Below are positions 1-13,000 of a stretch of DNA of 64,000 bases, in pieces. The notes under the pieces were generated by a model. That model worked only from the letters and a program-made list of their open reading frames with translations, did no database searches and was not told the origin of the DNA. The stretch's first letter is position 1. Each line of letters starts with the position of its first letter. The stretch is from Cyanoderma ruficeps (taxonomy: Eukaryota; Chordata; Aves; Passeriformes; Timaliidae): assembly GCA_008694505.1 (NCBI GenBank), contig VZDJ01000116.1, positions 16,702,781 to 16,766,780 of the forward strand, read 5' to 3'. The translations under genes and the position numbers were made by a program.

Positions 1-3000
1 TAAACTGTGAGTGTAGGTAGAGTACATCCATCTCTCTTTTTGAACATGAAAACAGCAGATGGGGCACATGGCTCTTTCTGAAGGTTATGGTGTGTGCAGC
101 AGTGAGGATTGGCAGGGTTATTGTGTGTAAAGCCAGTGGGGGCTTTATCTTTGCTCAGAAATAGGGGTTTGCTTCACATTTCCATTTTGATTAGCAATAA
201 TGATACAAAAGCAAATTTTCTGTGCAAGGAAGAGCTGCTAATAAAGTGACCTTCCAAAATTAAGTAGCTCATTGAAGTGCCATATCACAATAAGCGTATA
301 CAAGGCTGGTCCCAGCTGCAGCAGGCAGGGAAACTGGACGGGAATCCAGAGAAACGTGGAACAGGAATCCTGAAGTGGATGAACGGCACATGTTGGCACA
401 GTAAATGGTAGCAGGGAGCAATGGCCAGGTGCTGTTTCCAGCTCTGAGGGGCCGATCTACATGTTTTGTCTTTGAAAGGATCTTAAAGTGTGAAAGGCAG
501 GTGCAGTGAGTTTCCAGCAAGGTTTCTGGGCATGGGGTTGTGCAGTTAAGGGACTTGGCTGTTGTCCTGCCAGTGCTGTAACATCGGTTGTGCTTGGATG
601 CTGTTGGGAATGTGTTTGCATGGCTTTACTCATGGTAAACACAGGGTAGACTTGGATCTATTTTGTGGATTCCTCTTGGATACAGGTGGAAAGCACTTAA
701 TACCACGCTGGTCCTAATTCAAAAGCCTGGTTTCTATGTAGGAATTATTTGCAGTTAAACTCCAGCTACGCAGCCTTTGGCAAGAGACATGAATCAATTT
801 GTCCAGCTTTTCTTTTCTGTTTTGTCCCTGTGTGAAGGCTGATGCCCAGTGTGTGCCAAGGGGGCCTTTCAGACCCAATAATGCGCCCTTGTGTCTCGTA
901 GCATGCGTGGAATTTGCATAGGCTGTGCTGGGACAGGCAGGTTTCTTTTGTTGCTGGAAACAAGGAGCAAGTTCTTTTCCCTGTCTCTGCTTCCTAATGC
1001 CTCTTCAAAAGCTCTCAGCACTCATGTAAGAAATTTATTTTTTTCTGTTTATTTTTGCACTAAATGTTGTTGGACTTTGTGCGACTTGTAACACAGGCTG
1101 TGCAGAGAAGTCATATCAGTCAGTGCTAGTTGACAAAATTGTTTAATTTTCTTTCTGTGAATCTAGATATCTAATTGTCAGAGGGAAGAGATAATCTGTG
1201 ATGCTTGATGTAACTGCTGCAAAGTATTTGCATATCTTCTCTGTGGGGAAACAAAACTGCTAGTGAGTGAATAACAGTGCACGGATCATTGCAGGCAGGG
1301 TCACTGGGCCTATACACTTGCTATTAACCCTTCTCAGGATCTGTATTGCCATAGAATGAGTTGTCATGGGTTTCAGGCAAAGGGCTTGCTCCACATTGTG
1401 GGCAGAGCTGGCACTTGTTTGTGCATTGTAGCCCTATGCAATGAAATGCGAATATGATCAGATCAATTGGCAGTTGCTTTTTGGCAGCTGATACAGAATT
1501 GTTGCATTTTGGTCTTGATTTATTGCAGATATCAAACTGCTGAAAAACAGGCTGGGAGGTGCTCAGCAAAATATGTTCCCCATTTGGAGTCAGCAGTGTG
1601 CTTGCTAGGCCACTGAGCCAGGCAGCTGGGAGCCTTTAAGAGCTTTCTAAAATTTTAGATGACCTGGCAGATTGCCTTGCAGTCTGCCTTGCAGACCTTC
1701 TTCCTCTCCATCCTCTTGAAGGCATCTTTGGCATCCATGGAGAGCAGTGTAAAGGGGAGGGGGGTTGGTATGGATTCTCACGATGTGAGAGTTGCTGAGA
1801 GCCTCATTTCTTCTTGTTTCAACAAGTATCTTTCTTCTTGTGGAGCCAGAGTCCCAGCTTCTCTTCTGTTATTCTGATCACGCATCCTGGAAATCCTGGG
1901 GATAGTCTATCAGGTCAAAAACATACAGCAGTAGCTCAGATTACTGTTGGGATCACAGATAATGTGCAGAGGTGGGCTGGAGTTCAGGTGACTTGCCAGT
2001 ATGTGCTTTGATGTCCTCCTGTCGTGAGCTACTGTCAGTTTACATCAGAACATCAGTTTGCATCAGGACAGGAAGTTGCTGATGTCTCTGAACTAGCTAG
2101 GGGTGAAGTGTTCTGTTTCTTGAACCAATGAATGTGAGGGTGGCAGCTGTGTTGAGCAGTGAGCAGGGATGCCCAGCACTGTCTGAACACAATGGCATTG
2201 CCTCCACCCTTCAGCAGTGAGGAGAGGAAGAACAAGGTGCTCCAGCCTTCTGTAGAAAAGCCTGTTTTGAAGGGAAAGCCTTTATGGGCTTGGGGGTGTT
2301 GAGCAGAGCACTTGATGCTCCCCATCTGCATCTAAGGGACTGAGGTGATCCCTGGTACATGAGCACAGCATCCCTATTAACTGTGCACTTGGCAGCTGCT
2401 CTTGGAAAATGGTGTCCAGTGAGAGCTCACAGCTGAGGATGGAGGTAGAAAGAGTGGAAAGTCTTATATAAGAACTAAAGAATGATTAAAGAATTGGGGA
2501 ATGTCACAGGGTGAACACACACAGTACGTGCAAGCTGAGTGGGTGGGAATCCTCCTTTCCCAGAGCCAGGCTGTCACAGCTGAGTGTGGAATCAAGACAG
2601 TAGCTCATGACTGGAGAATAATGACACTAATACTCACCTTTAAGTAAAAGAGTGGTGAGAGAAGCAAGCTGGGCAACTCTAGCCTGTGGGCTTGACTTGA
2701 GAAACATGAAAATGTTTGAAACAGTGGTGGGAAAATGGTAATGGAAGACCTAGAGGTCGATGGAAATTGAGATGAAAGTTAAGTATGAGCATTAAGAGTG
2801 CTGATTATCATGGGATATCTCTTTGATAACTCTTTAATTTGATTTTCAACATGGTAAATGTACCTATCCTCTGGTAGGGTTATGTACCTGTTTGAGATAA
2901 CTCTTAGCAGAGCAGTGGCTCAGGTGCATCCCTTTTCCCATGCCACATGAGAAGCTATGAAATGAAGAAAGTAGGCGTCAGTAGAGAATAGGGAGGTCAG

Positions 3001-3812
3001 ATAAAGTGCATGAAGGGATGACAAAGAGGTAAGAACTGGATGAGCTGAAAAGGGATAATCTAGGTGAAAAGTTAGTGGGGGTTCCTCAAGGACTGATCTT
3101 GCATGGCTCGTGACAATGAGTTCTCACTTGCTCCAGACTCAGAGTGTGGAGCTGTCAGACAGCAGTAACCAAAGGGTTGGCAGCATGTCACCTGGGAGCA
3201 TTTGACCACACCCACAGCAAAACGGAGGGTTCAGTGTTATGCACATTTATGACCTTAAAAACAAAGTCCCAGGACATGGGAACTATCTATTTGTTGATAG
3301 AAAGGTAGGTATGATAAAATGGCAATGGGAGCTGATGAGTGTAAGCTGGCCACGAAAAAATTTAGATTGTTTTTCAGACTTTCAGGCCACTGGGAGTGAA
3401 TTTCTGAGAAGGAAGGGAGATAAAACCAAATTTATTTATGACTTAAAGCAATAAGTTAATGTAAAATATTGGGTGTCATCTCTGCCAGAGCTAGTATGAT
3501 GTAGATACAGTGAAACAAGTAGTAGAGATGTAGTGAAAGTTTTCATCCGGTGTTGCCATGTGTTGTCTATGTCATCAACTGTGGAGTGCTAGTCTTAGGC
3601 TGTGTTGTACAAACAGTCCAGAAATTATTTTGCTCCATAGGGAAATGTAATTGTGCTGTGCTGAACACTCATCAAAGTCAGACAGTGCTGTTGGTGTAGA
3701 CTGGTAGGTCCTGTGTCAGCAGATGTCTGCTTCAGGGCAGACCAGCTGGCTGTAAAAACCAAAGTGAAGAGGAGTTACTGTATTTTTTTTTTTCCTCTTT
3801 CCCTTTTTTTAG
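1..3812 (+). other. ARHGAP19 intron 1 (3' part)
   Basis: Non-coding sequence upstream of the exon 2 acceptor. That acceptor has a strong T-rich tract at about 3782-3810 and AG at 3811-3812. No candidate first exon (a GC-rich block with a start codon and a phase-matching donor) is visible, so exon 1 and the promoter lie before the window. Short open frames here have no recognisable domains. Around 2990-3110 there is a weak resemblance to a decayed reverse transcriptase. Confidence 0.8.
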
Positions 3813-4078
3813 CGATGCCATCTGCAATTTTGTGACCTGCAATGACTCCTCCCTCCGCAGCCAGCCCATCATCTTCAATCCTGACTTCTTTGTGGAAAAG
3901 CTGCGCCATGAAAAACCAGAGGTGTTCACAGAGCTGGTTGTCAGCAACATTACCAGGCTCATTGATTTGCCTGGGGCAGAGCTGGCCCAGCTGATGGGAG
4001 AGGAGGACCCAAAGCTGCCTGGGGCAAACAGCACAGCCTCTGGATTTTTTCGTTCTCTGATGTCTCTGAAACGCAAGG
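3813..4078 (+). CDS. ARHGAP19: ARHGAP19 exon 2 (N-terminal region)
   Basis: The acceptor AG is at 3811-3812 and the donor GTGAGT starts at 4079. The exon begins with the last base of a split codon and ends with the first base of another. It encodes DAICNFVTCNDSSLRSQ through SGFFRSLMSLKRK, the conserved segment preceding the RhoGAP domain, including FFVEKLRHEKPEVFTELVV and ITRLIDLPGAELAQLMG. Confidence 0.96.
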
Positions 4079-7000
4079 GTGAGTATGGATGCCATGAAGT
4101 CTGGTGCCCACCTTTAGAGTCATGCTGTCATCATTTGTTGCACTTAGTTTACAAAACTTTCAGCCTGTAGTTTTGAGCTCCTGTGGAATGCTTAATACTA
4201 CGGTTTCATAATCTCTGGGGCTGCCAGCTCTAGAAAAGAGCAAAGCGGGCCACAAAATTGATCCTGGAAATGCCCTGCACTTTGAAAATACCCTTCTTTT
4301 GGGATTATTGCTGTGGTGTATGTCAGGCTGGCTTCAGTGGGTCAGCTGCCCACTGTGCAGCTCAGAAATCTGTAAGCATCTTCCATCCAAATGCTAGTGC
4401 TGCTCTGATCCATGTCCCAATCCAGTGAGTCAGTGACAAAGCTCTGCAGACTGACTGATGAAGCCCAGTTTCAATTCTGGGAGGTGACATATCCCTCTTT
4501 CTCTCTTAGAGAAGCATTCCACTGGAGTTTTCTTCTGCTAAACTGACTATTCTTACCATCTCTCAAGTTCAGCTGTCTTGGTTGTGAAACATTAGCCCCA
4601 GGCCCTTCACAGAGGTCTTCTTTTGAGCGTGGTTGTGTTCAGATCCTTTCCTCTTCAATGGCTGGCATTTACCACTCTGTTTTGTTGAAACTAAAAGCGT
4701 GTTCTAGGTGTGTGTGTGTCTTCTCCCACCTTTGCCGACACTCGAGGGGAGCCTGGTTCTCCTGGTATGTTCAGTTAAACCTTCTCACTCATCTAGACAG
4801 AAGCAGCCTCCATCTGGGCCTCTCACATTCCTTCTCAGCTCTGGTTTCCCAGCCTAGACTGGCTGGCTGCTGGCAGAGAAGCTGTGAGCTGCCTTCAGAT
4901 GTTGGCAGCCTGAGGGTGAACACTTCTGATTAGTCTTCTCCTTCTTTTGAGCAGTTCTGCTATTGTATCTCAGAGAAGGGAGCTATTGCTATGGCATAGT
5001 TTGACTACAGCTTTTTTCTATCTTTAACCATTATATAATTTCTCTAAGTGTTTCTGATTCTACCAAGCCTATTCCTCCATTGTGTTTCATAAGGACAAGC
5101 TTTGCAGCCCCACGGATCAGGCAGAATTTTCTGGTGGTGACTTTAGCCCTCCACATCTGTCCGACCCAGCAAGAATCCTGGTACATACACTCACCCTAGG
5201 AAAATAAAAGACTTCAAATCAAGTCTTTTAGCATCCTTAGATGAGAATTACTTAATATTGCCGTGACTTACTTTGCTGCTCCATTATAACAGGTCTTTGT
5301 GCTGCCCCTAAACTGCAGTTAGACTGTGCCCATACCTATTATTTCTCCTGCCTCTTGCAGGACACTTTAAATTCGAGCACTTGCCACTTGATAAACAGAA
5401 GTGAGTGAGTAACCAAACTGAAAGTGTTTTCTTATTGTGTATGGAAATGTTCTTGTCAAAACCTTCCAGCAGGAGCTGGTGAGCCTTCTCCAGCTCAATT
5501 TTTTTATTACATTATCTGTAGTCTGTTGGAGCACTGCTCTTATCAGAGCTGATGTCTCCTGCTAACTCTGTTCCCCAAGAGCTCTGCCTTCCCCCATTTA
5601 GATGTCTCCATGGCCGCGTGTCACTACAGCTAGCAGATGTTTCCAAGTCTGCTGGCTGCACTCCCAGGCTGCAACGGCAGTGTCTCCCAGCATTGACAGG
5701 CACTGTCTGTGAACTCCTTGGCCAAACTCTGAGAAAAAGAACTTTGTGCCTACAGAGAAAATCAGTTTCATGTACTGTGTGTTTCATCTTGGAGCTATCA
5801 TTTGTTTTTCTTCGTGTTATAGACCAGCTAGATCAAACAAGTTTATTTCTTTAAAGCCAGAGGCCAAGGACCATGGAGCTCAGACCTGATCAAACTGCAA
5901 ATAGTTGCAACTTCTTTGAGCATCAGGAAACTCAATCTCATACTGCTGCTTAGTTTCAGAAGCAATAGTACAAAAACATCTAATCCTCTGTAATGCAGCA
6001 TCCATTCCCCAGACACGTCTTTCAAGTTTCTTTGAGAATCAAATTCGCATTCAGACACCAGCTTCTGACTTCAAAACTAAATCGAATTTGTCAGGCCCTG
6101 CATGTCTCAAGAAGATGTATTTTCCTCTTCTATTCCTGGCCACTGTTGATTCTATCTGTTGAATATCTAATGAGTTTAGTTTTCTTCAAGGACAAGAATC
6201 CTTTGCCGATCATTCTCTCCCTTTGCACTCAAACCTTTCAGATCTTTCATGTGGATCAAGAGCTGGCATTGCCCTCCTTTCTCTTGCAAGACTGAACCAT
6301 GTGCTTTATCAGAGTGAGGTCAGAAAGTTCTTGATTTAACAGGAGGCTGGAGTTCCTGGTGGGTTACCATGTATTTCAGAAATCCCAGAAGAAAGCAGAA
6401 CATTCTTCAGGTGGAATAAATTTACACAGGATGGCTGCCAGAGAAGTGCATAGGGTTAACCAGGTCTCTCCCACATGCTGTGAGCATCAACACCACAGAG
6501 CAGTAAGATCTGTAGTACAAGAGACCAAAAGCAAGTCAAATCAAAATGATATAGGGGGATGGAGGGGGAGAAAGCAAGAGAAAGCTTGTGGGGGAGATAA
6601 CTTTTATCAGACCAATGCATTGCTTGGATTGCTGGGCTATCAGCTGTAGCAGTGAGGAGAGAAACCTTCAGTGCAAATGGTGCAAATGTCCAGCCTGCCC
6701 TCAGAAGTGACCCATGTTCCTGGCAGTCTAGTCATGGAGAAGGGAGGGATATTATTTTCTTACATCTGTTGTCCCTTTGAAGCCTAAGTACAAGGGCAGG
6801 ACAAACCAGCTCTGTACCTGATGCCAGTTCTCAGTCCCAGTCAGCATGTTGTGCTACAGTCTATCCAGTATCTTGTCTCCAGTCCAAACCTATATGCATC
6901 TGAGGGAAGAAGTGTGGTGCCCAGAGTTCTGGTTGCAGCCAGTAAAGTCTCAGGCTGCATTTATTAGAAAACACTGGCCTTCTGGATAATCACTGTGTCA

Positions 7001-10000
7001 CCTGGGAAATTCCTCTGTGGACAAGAGTATTCTACACTGGTTCAACAAATGCCCTTCAGTTAAATGGACTTCTCATCTAATATTTCCTTCCCTGCAGGGA
7101 TCCCATTCCTTTCAGCTCAGTTGCTTCTGTCTTTTTGGGACTATAGCCTGTGTTTTTTACTGCAGTTCTGGAGCTGGCAGCTCATGCCCAATCTCAATCC
7201 CATGAGATGGGAACAGACTCCAGGAGTGAGAGGAGCCCAGCTTATTGCTTTGCTACTCTTCTTCTGCCTTGTTCAGCTTTCATACTTTACTCAGACCAGG
7301 GCAGCTGACATGGAAGAGAGATTCACTGGGATGAGGAAATTCCATGTTTTACCCATGCTTGAAAAGGAAGCTAGTGTGAGCCAGATTATGTCTACTCTCC
7401 CCAGCAGTGCTTATTTGCCTCTCCCATAAACTCATAGCTGCAACTCTTCTTTCTGCTCCACTTCATGTCAAGCCACAGTGAGGATTAATCTGGACATTTC
7501 TTTCTCAGTGTGGAGTATGTCAATGTGGCAGGCATCAGAGCTGTCCAAGCTCTTAGATCTTTTCCCAGCCTTTCCCAGCCTTTCCCAATTTGCTCTTTTC
7601 ATAAGGTCTAGGCTTGCAAATTCTATGCCATTTTAAACTGAAGCATCTGTCCTGGTGTTGTTTTTTCTTCAAGGGCTAGAGAATATTTGCTTTAGCTGGT
7701 AAAAGCTGTAATCAAAGTGAGGTAAGAAGCAGGATGATGAAGCCCATGTGAGTACAGCATGGTGAGATGAAGTGACTTATTTTGGAGTGTTTGTGATATC
7801 TCACTTCTCTGAGGGTCCTTGTGACCTTCATTGGGGCACTGGTCTTTGCATGTTGAAGTCCTGTTCTTTGGGGAGCATTAATTTCTGTGGCTGTTGGGTT
7901 CTGAGCTGCCTGAACACGTTGTCTTCTGTTCTGCAGAGAAAGGGGTGGTGTTTGGCTCACCACTGACAGAAGAAGGCATTGCACAGGTTTCCCAGCTAAT
8001 CGAGTATCTGCACAAAAGTAAGTGGCTCTGTTTGCTGTCTCCCTATTCCAATGCGTATCTGTCTGGCCCACTTCAGGTCTCTGGTGCAGAGAGTGACAAG
8101 CTCTGAGCTCTCCAGCAGCAGGAGTTTGGGACTGCACTGGGCAGCTGTTCCCCAGAATTGCCTAGCAGATATGTTGGTCTATTTCCCTCTGTACAAGGAC
8201 TTTCTCTACTGATGGGAGACAGCTCGAAGTCATGTCTCTGAATGCAGTTCACTGAGGTTTGCTGTCAAGCTCTGGAAAGAGGAGGGAACTGCTTTAGTAA
8301 GAAGGTGGGAAATCAGCCTCTGATTATTCAGTGCTCTTTCTTCTCCCCTCTGCTGTGCAGATCTAAGAGCAGAAGGCTTGTTTCGAGTGCCAGGCAACAG
8401 CATCAGGCAACAGATCCTAAAGGATGCTCTGAACAGTGGTACAGATATTGACCTGGACTCTGGGGAGTTTCATTCCAATGATGTGGCCACCCTACTTAAG
8501 ATGTTCCTGGGTGAATTACCAGAGCCCCTGCTGACACACAAGCACTTCCATGCCCACCTCAAAATTGCAGGTGAGTGGGCAGCAAGAGGCAGTGATGGGC
8601 AGAAGGATTGGAATTGGCCTCCTAGAAAGCACACTAGGCTGTGAAGTGTATTCCTTAAAGGCAGTATAAGAAGAAATCTTCCTGCCACCTCAGCCTGGTG
8701 ATGAAAAGACTAGACCTGATTAATTAATCAGACCAAGTCTGTCTAGACCATTCTTCTCTCAGATACCACAGTGATAACCTGGGTCTCCATCTGTTTTATG
8801 TCCAGGGTTCTGAGCAAGTTGTGGTTTCTGTGTATTTAATAACTGTTATTGAACTACCTTATGTGAACTTCCTCCATCTTGCCTTCAAGCCATCACAGCT
8901 CTTAGCAGCTCTGTTGTTCTGTGGGAGGAGTAGCATAGATTAACACATCAAGTGGGGAGCTTGGGAGCTGGGGGGAAGAGAGATGGAGGGCCAAGAACTA
9001 TGCAGGGGTTTGTAGGAGATCTGCATATGAAGAGGAAAGGATAAGCAGTTGCAACTGAGGGAGAGACTGCTCTAAGGGAAAGTAATGTGCATCCTTCATG
9101 TTCTGCTCTGTGATTCAGCAGATTTGACGCTGTTTGATGAGAAGGGGAATAAGACCAGCACTCCAGACAAAGAGCGCCAAATTGAAGCCCTCCAGCTGCT
9201 GTTCTTGATCCTTCCCGCTCCCAACCGCAGCCTGCTCAAGCTGCTGCTGGACTTGCTCTACCAGACTGCCAAGAAGCAGGACAAGAACAAGATGTCTGCC
9301 CACAACCTTGCCCTCATGTTTGCACCCCACATCCTATGGCCCAGAAATGTGAGCAATGCCTCAATGTCTGTGGGTGGGATATTGCAAGGTAAAAAGCAAA
9401 GGCTTGGCAGGGGGAAAGCCAAGATGAGATGGTTAGGTACTGACACAATGATGTGAGGGTAGGAGGCTATGACAGAGAGGTGGGAGCCTCCTGACAGGAC
9501 TCAGTCCCAGTGTTCAGCCCAGACCTGCCATGGGTCTCATTTGCAATTTATGCATCTTCTTTTTGAGTAAGATTGAAAGCACAGCACAGTCATGCTTCTT
9601 CTTAGAATGTCAGCTCCAGAAAAACCTTGCAGATTTCTCTTCAAGGTTTCTTATGCTGCTGGTGAACTGTTTGGCCACAGAGTTATCTGATTCTCCTCTA
9701 AGAGCATCTTTGGCTCTGTGAGTTCTGCTGTTGGTATGCTATAAGCCCTGCCTGTCACCTCAGAGTAGATCTCCTGCTGTGTCACTGTGTGTGTCTGTGT
9801 CCCAGAAGAGACCCCTCCTCCTTCCCTTCTAATGGATGCACCTTTGGCTGTGTCCCCTTGCCAGGTGACAGCAAATGACCTTCAGGAAAATATCACAAAG
9901 CTAAACAATGGAGTGACCTTCATGATCAAACATTCTCAGAAACTCTTCAAGGTAAGTGTGCTTTGGCATCTTGCTCTCCTGCCTCCATCACCAAGAGACT

Positions 10001-13000
10001 GAATGCTCCTTGTCTAGTCAGATCCTACATGTTGAGCGTATATTCTGTGGGCTCTCTTCTGCAGTAGGAGAAGGAGACTTTCTACAAGAAACTGTCCCTA
10101 CAGTGACTAGGGAGGAGGTCTTTGCTGGGCTGGCAGCCCTGGGGGTGGCTTTCCCAGGGCAGGTTAGCAGCACGGTGCAGTGTAACACTCCCCTCTGCTG
10201 GACACCAGAACCTGCTGCCCGGCAGGAAACCTGGCTCCTGAGGGCAGGTACACACCAGGCTGCACTCAGATTCTGGCAGGATAAGGAAATGGAAGGGATT
10301 TGGTCCTGCCTGAGTGCTGCCAAGAGCAGAATACCTGGTGCAATGGGTTATTTTGTTGTGAATTTCTCTGCAAATGGTCATCAGCCCACTGTTGTTACAG
10401 CCACTGTCCAGCTCTGAACAGGGTGCTGTGGTAGGACAGTCAGGAGTGTGGGTCTTTCAACTGTTTCTCCAAGGAAATGTTTCTACAACAGACAGTGTTT
10501 TGTTCAGGGCCTGTTCCCAGTCTCAGTTCTCAGGGCCTTCCTGGTCACTGGGGGCATCTGCTCGCTGCAGAGTCCTCCCGTGGAGAGTTCCCCTTCCACC
10601 TTCTTTGTCAGGCCCCAGTTTGGCCAGCTCAGAGCTGGGGCAATTACTTAGAGCAGGGTTCCACAGGAACTTTGCCTGCTCTGAGTTCCACTTGTGCTGA
10701 ATGTCTGCATGTAAATGATACTGTGAACAGGGTGTGCATTGGGGATATGAAATTCCATGGCTTTGTTTTTGCCCAGAATGGCTGAGTCTTGATATAAGTG
10801 CCTTGTGTTGTATGGTTGAAAAGCAACTCTTGCTGGAGCCACTATTGCCCCAAGGCCAAAGATGATAAACGTACATTTAGGCTGTTCTCTGCTCATCGTC
10901 ACAGGCTCCGGTGTACATCCGGGAGTGTGCCAGGCTGCACTATCTGGGATCCAGAGCCCACACATCAAAGGTAAGGCCAGCAAATACAGTGCCTGCTCTC
11001 CACGAAAGGGCAGAGGCTGTGATGCTATGAAGGGGTCTTTGTGAGTGGTAGAAGCTGAAAACAAACCAAGTCATGAAAGAGGATCTGTCAGAGGGCAGGA
11101 GCAAGAGAAGCATATGGTGTGGTAGTGCAGGCGGCCGCATTAGGGAAATTGGACAGAGTTGAAGCATCTGTTAATCAAAAGCACAGGGAAGGAAAGCTAT
11201 GAGCCCCTGTTTAGCAGCAAACCTGCTCCCTGTGCCCAGTACATGCAGCACCTGCTCCTTCACAGGGCTCTGCCTTTCAAACACACAGACATGCCTGCTG
11301 CCATGGCCAGGATGCTTGGCAGAAGTGCTGAGATAAAGGCTACTTGCTGCCACTGGGACAACATTTGTGTCTTGCCAGCAAATGCTTCTCTGCCTCATAT
11401 AGCTGCAGAAGAGGGAAGATGCATGGCAAGGAGCTGCACTGACCCTTCTCAAGCCTGGAAGGGCTTCTGCAGCTCGGATCTGGGAGGGGAGGGAAGAAGC
11501 AATGGGGTCACCTTTGTATTGCTGTCACCTCTTCCTGGCACGGGGCCTGCTGATGCAGTGCTGCTGCAGAGGGGTAGGGAAAACACAGCCCTGTGCATTC
11601 ACTGGGGCTGAGGCAGCTCATGAGACTCTTCCTAGCTTGGCTCAGATGGGTGGCTCTTTGGGATTAAAACATGGCAAACGACTCCTGTCTCCACTTTCCC
11701 AGGACGACCTGGATTTGCTGACGTCTTCTGGCTCCAAGGAGCTGCAGCCCCTCAAGTCTCAGAAGCGAAGCCGGCTGGACTCTTGCCATCAGGAGGAGAC
11801 CCAGCAGCGCACGGAGGAGGCACTGAAGGAGCTCTTCCACCACGTCCACAATATGCCTGACTCTGCAAAGAAGAAGAAGCTTATCCGGCAGGTAGTGTGG
11901 GGAGGAGAGATCTCTTGGGGTGTGCTTGTCAGCACAATCCTGGGCACAGGGCTAAAGACAGGGCCTTCTTGAATCTGCTCCTGATCCTGGGCAGGCTGGG
12001 GAAAGTGGGCTCTGGGCTGTGTAAGGGGCAGAGCTGTAAGACAGGAGGAGGAGATGTCCTGGATGTTCCTGTACTAAGCAGCGCTTTTGAGCTCTGTTTT
12101 TCAAACTAAGGACTTGCTAGCCAGCAGTTTCCCAGTCCTGATCATGGCCTTGTTGAGCTTCCTCCCTCAGAAAGGGAAAAGTTTCTTCCCCTGTTGCCTG
12201 CAGAGAGTGGACAAACTGGTCTCCTCTTGGTCTCAGACAACTTGCTGCACCAGACAGACGGGTCAATATGGTCAGCACCAGTCATGACTGCCAGCCTCCA
12301 GCTGCTGCCCAGCATCTGCTGCTTTTGGTTAATCTGGTAGCCAGCACAAAGAACCTTTGCACCCAAACTCCCTGTAATCCTGGGTGGAAGGTGTGGCCTT
12401 CCTCTGCTTTCTTCCTCCTGCAGTTCTGAGCTGCTTCACCCCCATTTTAGGGGGTGAAGGAGAGAAACTGAGTTCTGGGACAGCAGGTAGAGCAGCACAC
12501 ACCAGTAAGGGACAGGTATAACTGTGCTTACAAACTGCCCTCATGTTTCCTCCTAGTTTAATAAGCATCCAACAGCTCTGACTCCTGGCTCTGATGTGCC
12601 CACATCCCCAGCACCGCGACGCACCCGCTCGCGCTCCTTCAGCGGCCTCATTAAGGTAAAAGCAGCCTCTGACCCTTGCTCTCCGCTCTGAATTTCTGAT
12701 GTTGCTTTTTGCTTCTGACTTGCCCTGCCTTGAATGAGACCCTCAAAGGGTAGGAAATCCTCAAAGTATTGCCTGTCAAACAAGACAGATCTGCTGGGAC
12801 AGAAAAGGCAGTACAGTGACAATAAGCTTTGTGTAAAGTGTAATTATCTTGAAATACACGGCTGTAGGATCTTTCTGGAGAATTGATTGCTTCCTGAGAT
12901 GAGATCAGACAAGGATTGACAGAGGGCTGGTCGTGTAGTCTAGCATGTTAGTATGGGGTTTAGCACATTATGGGCTGCCCTACAGCAGTGTGTACCTGCT

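Noticed and set aside
3239..3454. 71-codon open frame in ARHGAP19 intron 1
   Set aside because: No recognisable domain and no fitting splice sites for the ARHGAP19 frame; treated as intron sequence.
6571..6616. Resemblance to an ancient amniote interspersed repeat (GAAAGCTTGTG...TTATCAGACCAA)
   Set aside because: Only about 45 bases are similar and the spacing is not convincing; I cannot name the family with confidence.
10188..10210. CTCF-like site (CCAGCAGAGGGG on the minus strand)
   Set aside because: One key core position mismatches the CTCF consensus and such near matches are common.
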